From positions 25,628 through 89,627 of the forward strand of contig WFMF01000577.1 in the NCBI GenBank assembly GCA_011033025.1: a stretch of DNA of 64,000 bases, given 5' to 3'. The notes under the pieces were generated by a model, which made no database searches, was not told the DNA's origin, and worked only from the letters and a program-made list of their open reading frames with translations. This DNA comes from Beroe forskalii. Its lineage: Eukaryota > Ctenophora > Nuda > Beroida > Beroidae. The translations under genes and the position numbers were made by a program. Each line of letters opens with the position of its first letter. The stretch's first letter is position 1. Shown here piece after piece: positions 56,523 to 64,000 of the stretch.

Positions 56523-57124
56523 TTAAGGGGGGGAGTTTCACTGTCCCAATTGTCCCAATTGTCCCTGTCCCAATTTACTTTTTTTTGAGTTTGGGACTGG
56601 TTTTTGGGACAATTAAACCGGACATTTGGGAATTGGGACAAACAAAAAGTTGGACAAATCAGTCATCTATCATTTTTACATTGATCAATGATTTTCTATC
56701 ATACTTATGCTAATAAGTAAAGTTTTGGTTGTGTGCTGCTATGTAACAAGCTGTAAGACAAAAACACTAAACTCCCACTCAAAACACAATCATTTGAGCC
56801 CTAGTTGTCTCTGTCACTTTTTTTGTCCCAATTGTCCCAATGTCCCAATTGTCCCAAATGTCCCATTTGTCCCAGTCCGTGATATTCACTTTTTGAGTCC
56901 CATTTGTTCCATTTTCTCTGTCACATTTGTCCCATTTGTCCCAAATGTCCCAATTGTCCCAGTCCCCATTCACTTTTTGAGTCCCATTTGTTCCATTTTC
57001 TCTGTCCCATTTGTCCCAATTGTCCCATTTGTCCCAAATGTCCCATTTGTCCCAATTGTCCCTGTCCCAATCCACTTTTTCTTGAGTTTGGGACAATTGG
57101 GACAGTGAAACCCCCCCCCCTTAA
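56523..57124. mobile_element. 0.6-kb TTAA-flanked inverted-repeat element
   Basis: TTAA at 56523-56526 and 57121-57124. The ends are a G-run then TTTCACTGTCCCAATTGTCCC-like sequence and its reverse complement. The interior is short-period TGTCCCAA/TGTCCCAT repeats. No coding sequence; the Cys/Pro- and Trp/Asp-rich open frames are artefacts of the repeat. Confidence 0.75.
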
Positions 57125-57923
57125 GATGAAGTATTGGATCAGGATGCATGCCACTTCTCATTAATTTTATTAATGTGCAATGTAAAAGGACACAAATAAC
57201 CCGAATCCATCCACTGGTCCTCTACTTCTCTTCACTAAGTGTTTTGCTTAATTTCTTGATGCTTGGAGTACATACAAAGACCAAAAAGCAAGTTTCAGTT
57301 TCATTCAGGCAGGTGGTCACTGCACTTTACGGTGCTATACCCTGGTACCAGGGGGTGACTGCTGGGGGGCCTACCTCATAAAAAGCTCTCACAATTTAAA
57401 CACCCTGAAAGCTGAGGTAAGTATTGGACTGAAGGTGCCTGCACACCACTCATCTTGGTGTGACTCACTTAGATCCTGCTGCTCTCCACATTGGAAAACC
57501 TAAAGGGATCATGTTTTAAAGGATTTATTCTTTAATTGTTGATATATAGGGTCATAGGGATCATGTTGGTGTTCAAGTATGGACTATGGAGTTGGAGAAA
57601 AATCTTGCATATTGATGTCTTCAAGAAAGATTTTTTCAAATTCAAAAATGTCAATGATTCATTGGACAATCTGCTGGATCTTCTAAATCTAGCCCATATT
57701 ATTCTATAGTAGGATTTTACCCTACCCTCCGCCGCGCGCCATTTTTCTCCGCGGGGTCTGCAACACGACCCTCCAAATTTCCGAGTGTTGCGCGCTAGGG
57801 ATGGGTGAAATCCATCTAATTATTCTATAGACATTAACATTGAAATAAATTCCGATTAATGATGATTATAGTCTCTGCGACAAAATGAAAGAAGAAGCTG
57901 ATTTTTAATAAATAAATCTGATT

Positions 57924-58496
57924 TTAAGGGGGGGCTCACCCCTCACATTTTGGAAAACACGAATTTGAGATAGGAGTTGGCCAGGATGGCCAGGGCGTGT
58001 ACCAACATTTTGACGGTAGTCTTGAGTCCATAGGTCCAACATTGCCCATGTGAGACCTCGGAGCAAAAATGGCGTCCAAAAATCGAAATTTTACCTGATG
58101 GAGATAGAGCTTAGCTTTGGATTTAGTAGGATTTTACCCTACCCTCCGCCGCGCGCCATTTTTCTCGACCCTCCAAACCTCGACCCTCCAAACCTCCGAG
58201 TGTTGCGCGCTAGGGATGGGTGAAATCCATCTATGGATTGCATTCGATTTTTCTCGACGAGCTGATTATTTTAGTGTATTTGTTTGTCAAAATCGGATGA
58301 AAAATGGCCAAGTTATGCCATGCGAAGCGCGCGCGCCAAGTGGCAGTTTGCCAGGCGTTGCCTGGCCCCCTCGCGCGCGCGCCCTGACTCGCAGAGTTGA
58401 AAAAAATATGGGGCAGGCAACGTCTGGCAAGGGCGCAAAATGACGTCCAAATGTGGAACGTTGCACCGCGCGTGTGAGGGGAGGGTAACATCCTAC
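57924..58496. mobile_element. Nested TTAA and TIR repeat elements
   Basis: A TTAA-led segment (57924) starting with a G-run and CTCACCCCTCACATTTTGG recurs at 60400. It is interrupted or followed by a second element from about 58122 (GTAGGATTTTACCCTACCC) to about 58494, whose right end is the reverse complement (GGGAGGGTAACATCCTAC). A partial copy of that left end is also at 57709. No coding sequence. Confidence 0.5.
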
Positions 58497-58499
58497 GAG

Positions 58500-59172
58500 G
58501 GCCTTATTTCACTGAAATAAGGCGGAAAGGGCCTTGTAGTTGTTTCACTGAAATAAGGCGGAAAGGGCCTTATTTCGCTGAAATAAGGCGGAAAGGGCCT
58601 TATTTCACTGAAATAAGGCGGAAAGGGCCTTATTTCACTGAAATAAGGCGAAAAGGACCTTATTTCACTGAAATAAGGCGGAAAGGGCCTTATTTCACTG
58701 AAATAAGGCGGAAAGGGCTTTATTTCACTGAAACAAGACCTTATTTTGAAAAAAATATGGGGCAGGCAACGTCTGGCAAAGGCGGAAAGGGCCTTATTTC
58801 ACTGAAATAAGGCGGAAAGGGCCTTATTTCACTGAAATAAGGCGGAAAGGGCTTTATTTCACTGAAACAAGGCGGATAGGGCCTTATTTCGCTGAAATAA
58901 GGCGGAAAGGGCTTTATTTCACTGAAACAAGGCGGAAAGGGTCTTATTTCGCTGAAATAAGGCGGAAAGGGCCTTATTTCACTGAAATTAAAGGCGGAAA
59001 GGGCCTTATTTCACTGAAATAAGGCGGAAAGTGCCTTATTTCACTGAAATAAGGCGGAAAGGGCCTTATTTCACTGAAATAAGGCGGAAAGGGCCTTATT
59101 TCACTGAAATAAGGCGGAAGGGGCCTTATTTCACTGAAATAAGGCGGAAAGGTCCTTATTTCACTGAAATAA
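58500..59172. repeat. 30-bp hairpin tandem array
   Basis: About 21 copies of GGCCTTATTTCACTGAAATA plus AGGCGGAAAG. In each unit CCTTATTTC and GAAATAAGG are perfect arms around ACT. The array is broken once (58745-58780) by a copy of a sequence also found at 58396-58431. There are no variable spacers, so it is not CRISPR. Confidence 0.85.
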
Positions 59173-59279
59173 TGGTCAGACAACGTCTGACAAGAACGAT
59201 GCACTTGCAGGTACCTCAAATATGATCATGAGCGCATATCATAAAAGATTGCCCGAACGTGTCATACCGGGTAGCACAA

Positions 59280-59515
59280 ATCCAATGGCGCCACTAGATG
59301 GCACCAATGGACTTGAAGATCCATTGGTACCAATGGTGCATCCTATCGCCATTGGCGATCGGAATTGGCACCATTGAATGCCAACGGAACCATTTAAATG
59401 GTGCCACTGCCAATGGCGCCATTAAGAAGCGATAATAAAGTCGAGATCTCCATTAGAGGGGAGTGGCACCATTGCTACCATTGGCGCCATTAAAATGGCA
59501 CCAATGGTGGTATGT
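59280..59515. repeat. Cluster of GGCACCATTGG/CCAATGGTGCC inverted words
   Basis: Many near-palindromic variants of GGCGCCATTAAAATGGCACC and CCATTGGTACCAATGG within about 240 bp, possibly a small foldback element. Confidence 0.5.
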
Positions 59516-60242
59516 GCCGCCCGATTAAAAAATAAAATACGGAGCTGAGAGCCCGATAACTTCACGATGCAATTGCGTGCTCCAAGTCTACACTACCATC
59601 AACACAACAGTTAAATTAAATCTATAGTTGTATTACAACAGTATATTATGTCAATGTCAATTGCCAACTGTTGTGGGCGTTGTGTAGTGTGCAATTGCAT
59701 TGTCAAATTATCGAGCACTCCTTTCAGTTTTAGAGCGATCTGCACACAAACGTGAATTGTAAATAAAAGTGTGAAGACTAAGCCAGAAGCAGCAATTGGC
59801 AGAGTGGGAAAATAAAATGATTATGAAAATTTGACATTAAATTTAAAATTCAATTCTAAATGACAACTTTTTAAAACGCCCTACTAAGAGGGTCTCTGAG
59901 TAAGAATGATCGAGATTCGTAGAAATTTCATCTAAATTTAATGTGTATTAAAATTAAATAATGCTGAGGTCCGGCAGCGGATTGTGGGTTCCTAATATCG
60001 GCAGCGAATAAGCTTTCCCATAAGATCCGTAAATCGTTATTGACCAATCAGCGTGCGAGATTACGGTCAAGTTCAACACGCACGCTGATCTGTCAATGTC
60101 AAATGGACGTGTGCGTCCGCCAATACTATAATAATAGCTGTTGATGGTAAAGTGCGAAATAGTCCAATATAAAATGAAACGTTGTATAACAGTGAAATAA
60201 GTTAAAAAGACTTCTGGAGGGCCGCTGCGGGAGAGAGGTCGT

Positions 60243-60355
60243 CTAGTCTCGGCCCCTGCCGCCCCGCCCCCCTCTGCCACCTCTTCCGCCGCCTCGGCCA
60301 CGCCCTCCTCGTCCTCCACCGCGCCCTCCGCGGCCCCGTCCACGTCCTCCGCGAC
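60243..60355 (-). CDS. RGG-rich terminal exon
   Basis: Acceptor CTTTCAG then 37 codons reading RGGRGRGRGGRGGG-type repeats ending GRGRD and TAG. Very GC-rich in AT-rich surroundings. A pure Gly/Arg tail like this is typical of RNA-binding snoRNP or Sm-type proteins, where the arginines are methylated. The upstream exons are not recognisable within the window, where only repeats follow, so the protein cannot be named. Confidence 0.5.
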
Positions 60356-60399
60356 CTGAAAGCAAGACCGTGTCAGCCACGAAAACTACTGGACCGACC

Positions 60400-61430
60400 T
60401 TAAGGGGGGGTTCACCCCTCACATTTTGGAAAACACGAATTTGAGATAAGAGTTGGCCAGGATGGCCAGGGCGTGTACCAACATTTTGACGGTGGTCTTG
60501 AGTCCATAGGTCCAACATTGCCGATGTGAGGCCTCGGAGCAAAAATGGCGTCCGAAAATCGAAATTTTTCCTGATAGAGATAGAGCTTAGCTTTTGATTG
60601 CATTCGATTCGTCTCGACGAGCTGATCATTTTAGTGTATTTGTTTGTCAAAATCGGATAAAAAATGGCCAAGTTATGCCCATGCGAAGCGCGCGCGCCAA
60701 AGTGGCAGTTGGCCTATTTTGGCCCTTAAGATGGCCATTTTGGCCACATTTTTGGAGATATGAGCTTCAAACTTGTTTTGCCCATCATTTAGGTCAAAAT
60801 TGATGGGCAAACCAATTTTTAAGTGAATTGGACCTTATTTGGCCATTTTAGCCCATAAAAACCTTCAAAAATCCACTAAATCGCTAATATCTCAGTAAGC
60901 GCTTTTGCCCAAATGGACTTTACTCTTTTCGCTACTCCTCCGCCATTTTTCAATGTTTCTGCATGAAATTTTCAGAATCGCTTTGAAACTTAATATCTCA
61001 ACATTTTGTACCAACATTTTGACGGTGGTCTTGAGTCCATAGGTCCAACATTGCCCATGTGAGGCCTCGGAGCAAAAATGGCGTCCGAAAATCGAAATTT
61101 TTCCTGATAGAGATAGAGCTTAGCTTTTGATTGCATTCGATCTGTCTCGACGAGCTGATCATTTTAGTGTATTTGTTTGTCAAATCGGATAAAAATGGCC
61201 AAGTTATGCCCATGCAAAGCGCGCGCGCCAAAGTGGCAGTTGGCCTATTTAGGGCCTTAAGATGGCCATTTTGGCCACATTTTTGGAGATATGAGCTTCA
61301 AACTTGTTTTGCCCATCATTAAGGTCAAAATTGATGGGCAAACCAATTTCTAAGTGAATTGGACCTTATTTTGCCATTTTAGCCCATAAAAACCTTCAAA
61401 AATCCACTAAATCGCTAATAGGGTAAGAAG
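60400..61430. repeat. Direct repeat of about 530-bp period
   Basis: The stretch around CCAACATTTTGACGGTGGTC at 60479 recurs at about 61010, and the similarity runs on through the GCGCGCGCCAAAGTGGCAGT word to CACTAAATCGCTAATA. The left copy starts with the TTAA/G-run end also seen at 57924. Confidence 0.7.
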
Positions 61431-62240
61431 CCTAATTCCGGCCGGCCCCCTATTCCGGCCACCCTGAGTTGAAAAAATTCCACACTTTTTATTTCACACT
61501 GCTTACCCCAAAAAAAAATTTTATGGGCAACTTCAATCATTTGCCCATGTTCTCTGAAATTTTGAGTAAATGATCATTAGATATGGTCACTTTTTGATTT
61601 TTAAAAATTTACCCCCAAAATAATGATTTTAGGCCAAAAATTTTGTTAAGTTAACATTTGATTTAAAATTGATTTGCAATGTATTTTGGAGATAACAAAT
61701 ACTGAGTTATGTTGAATGATGCCCATAGATGACCAAATCATCGATTTTAAATCCAAAATGAGCGATTTAACGTTTGTAATTGTGTGACCAGAATTAGGGG
61801 ACCCAAAATCACAGAGGTCCCTTATTCCGGCCACAATTTCTATAGCTAAATTTCATTTAATCTATGGTTTCTTAACTTTTTTTTTTCCGAGGCTTTGAAT
61901 TTCAAAAGTTTCAGCTCAAAAAGTTTAAAAACTTAGATAGGAACTGCTGTGGACGGAAATTAGGGTCCCGAAAAATCTGGGGTCCTAAATCCGGCCAAAG
62001 TTCATAATGCACAATTATGAATGTTCATGATAAACCAAACATTACATGACGTTATGATAAAGTCTATTGGTAAAAGCCCAGAGTGATGCTTATTTTTTAT
62101 CTAAATCTAGCAAATGAGACTATGATTTGAGATGGCCGTAATTAGGGACCCTCCACCATGGGTACCTTATATTCGGCCACAACTCTGTAGCTGTTTTTTC
62201 ATATCAGAGCAGCATGGAAATTATGGAAAATTATCCATAA
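61431..62240. other. Repeat-like AT-rich DNA
   Basis: ATTCCGGCCAC words recur about every 180-330 bp (61440-62180). I see no gene in it. Confidence 0.4.
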
Positions 62241-64000
62241 CGTTTAACCCCTTTAAAACCCCCAATCGGGGTTGCCCCCAAAAAGAAATTTCAGACTTTT
62301 TTTAAAAAACAAAACTAAGTTTATGTTGAAAACAACAGGGGAATTTAAATTTTATTAATAGAGAGGTTTTTAAATGTCAAACAAAAAATTTGAAAAACCT
62401 GAGATGGGGTTTAAAACTGGGGATGATAAAATCCATTTTTTGAGAAAACTAAATTTCTCCCCAAAAAGTTTATAATTTATATATTTGGGAAAAAGGGCCC
62501 CCAAAGAAGGGACCTAATCTGCCCTCAACCCCTTACCCATTCTTCTTTAAATTAAAATGAAAAATGAAATGTTTTTTTAAATTCTGGGAAACCCCAAAAT
62601 CTTAGGGGAAAATTCATTTATGTTTTTTTCTTGTTGGGAAAAAATTTTTTTGGGCATGCCTAATGGGCTACAGTAAAAATTTTAAATTTTTGAGAAAAAG
62701 GGTTTAACAGGAAAAATTTTTTTTGGGGGGTTTAAAAATTTGGGTGGCAAAAACCAATAAAAGGGCATCTTAATTCCCCTTTTTAAAAATTTTAAAAAGA
62801 TCAAAAACCATTTTTTTCAAAATTTTGGGAAAACAATTTTAACATTTTTAAAAAATTTTTCGTTCAAAATTTATATTTTCTTTTTAAAAATTTCAAAAAG
62901 GAAAATCTTTTTAATTATTTTTTTGGATTTTTTTTGTTTTGAACACTTTAAAAATTTTTAAAAGCCATTTTAGGCCAAAATTTCCCCGGGGTTTTTTTAA
63001 ACCAAAAACCCAGGTTGGGAAAAAACTTAAAGGCCCCCAAAATTTTTTTTGGGAAGTTTTGAAAATTTCATGGAAAACAAGAAAATGGAAAAATTATAAG
63101 AAAAAAGAAAGTAATTTGGGAAAAGGGTTGAATATTACGATTTTGTGGTTTTGGGGTTTTGGGCTAAATGGGCCAATGGGGCCAATTCCTTTAAATTGGT
63201 TTGCCCATCAATTTGATTAATGAGGGCAAAAAAGTTTAAAACTCCAAAAGGGCCCAAATTAACTTTAGCCCAAAAAACCAACTTTTTTGCATGGCCCCAT
63301 TTTTTCCCATTTAAACAAATAATAAAAAGATCACCGTCGGACGAAAGAATGCAACAAAAGCTCTTCATTCCCTCGGGAAAAACGTTTTGACGATTTTGCC
63401 CGAGGCCTCCCTGGGGGTGTTGGGCCAGGACCAAGGCCACCGTCAAAATTTGGAATTTCCCCCGGCATCCCGGAACTCATATTCGTGTTTTTCCAAATTG
63501 AGGGGGAACCCCCCCAAATTGCGGCAAAGGCCCCAAATTTTTTTGCCAAAAAATCACGAAATAAAAAAATTTTTTGGGGTCGATGAAAACCCCCAAAAAA
63601 ACTTATTTTCCAAAAATTTAAAAAAACCAGATTTTTTAATGCACTCTAAAAAGGGCATTAATAACCCCATGGTCGATGCAATGTGCTTGATATATGGGGG
63701 TAAAGAACTGAGGGGCAATTGGAAAATGAAAAAAAACTTTAAGCTGGATTTTGGGCTGCCCATAACCGGGTGCATGATCTGGAGCCCGCTTTTGGGGCTT
63801 TTTGGGCGCAACGTGATCTTCTTTGGATAACAAAGGAAAACACATTTGGGGTTATCGCAAAAATTACGATCCAAAAGCGGCCCTGGGGGTTCGGCACCAC
63901 GAAATGGGTTGCCATGGAGAGCTAGTGATGGGGGCCGGGTGTTCACCTTGCCGTACAGCCCATTAGCCCAATTGCACTTTGGGTTAGGGCAAATTTTTCC
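62241..64000. other. Low-quality or unpolished sequence
   Basis: Dense homopolymer runs of A, T, G and C with collapsed words, the same texture as 9440-9944 beside the gap. Open frames here are unreliable and I call no gene. Confidence 0.55.

Noticed and set aside
56707..57164. Cys/Pro-rich and Trp/Asp-rich frames
   Set aside because: Translation of the TGTCCCAA short repeats inside the TTAA element.
58500..59172. Possible CRISPR array
   Set aside because: Units are contiguous with no variable spacers, no cas genes, and the genome is eukaryotic.
62939..63946. Open frames in the last kilobase
   Set aside because: They lie in homopolymer-rich, apparently unpolished sequence where frames cannot be trusted.

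Overview
The window is eukaryotic and almost certainly from an invertebrate animal. Its genes are split by GT-AG introns. It encodes a rhodopsin-type GPCR, an RNF213-like AAA/RZ-finger protein, an AP-5 beta-like adaptor, a BTB protein, a secreted LDL-receptor class A protein and a NERD-nuclease/NTPase. The background is AT-rich and packed with minisatellites and inverted-repeat elements, while several exons are strongly GC-rich. I cannot name the species.

Layout. Positions 1-9440 (copy A) and about 11015-18975 (copy B) are two versions of one block: a plus-strand three-exon GPCR facing the 3' end of a minus-strand RNF213-like gene. They are separated by degraded low-complexity sequence (9440-9944) and a gap of exactly 100 N (9945-10044). 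Copy A stops where the RNF213 minisatellite begins, so the pair may be two haplotypes scaffolded in series rather than a real tandem duplication. From copy B the RNF213-like gene runs leftward from at least 34089 to 15680. I rebuilt 16 exons from splice sites and reading phase. They include a P-loop exon, a degenerate AAA module and a C-terminal RZ zinc finger. A plus-strand gene for a secreted mucin-like LDLa protein (29090-31372) lies antisense inside one of its introns.

Further right: a 2.9-kb element flanked by TTAA and containing a large palindrome (35211-38110); a NERD-domain plus P-loop NTPase coding region that is broken between its two halves (38764-41006, minus); a FLYWCH-like fragment (43033-43617, minus); a seven-exon AP5B1-like gene (52468-44412, minus); and a two-exon BTB gene (55688-53248, minus). 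From 55700 to the end the sequence is mostly repeats: TTAA-flanked elements, a 30-bp hairpin array, and one RGG-rich terminal exon at 60243-60355. The last 1.7 kb look like unpolished read sequence.

The most unusual pattern is that at least five minisatellites are built from exon-intron junctions. Their repeat units carry copies of the adjacent 5' or 3' splice site, in the GPCR, the RNF213-like gene and (three times) the AP5B1-like gene. One AP5B1 exon is sandwiched between two such arrays.
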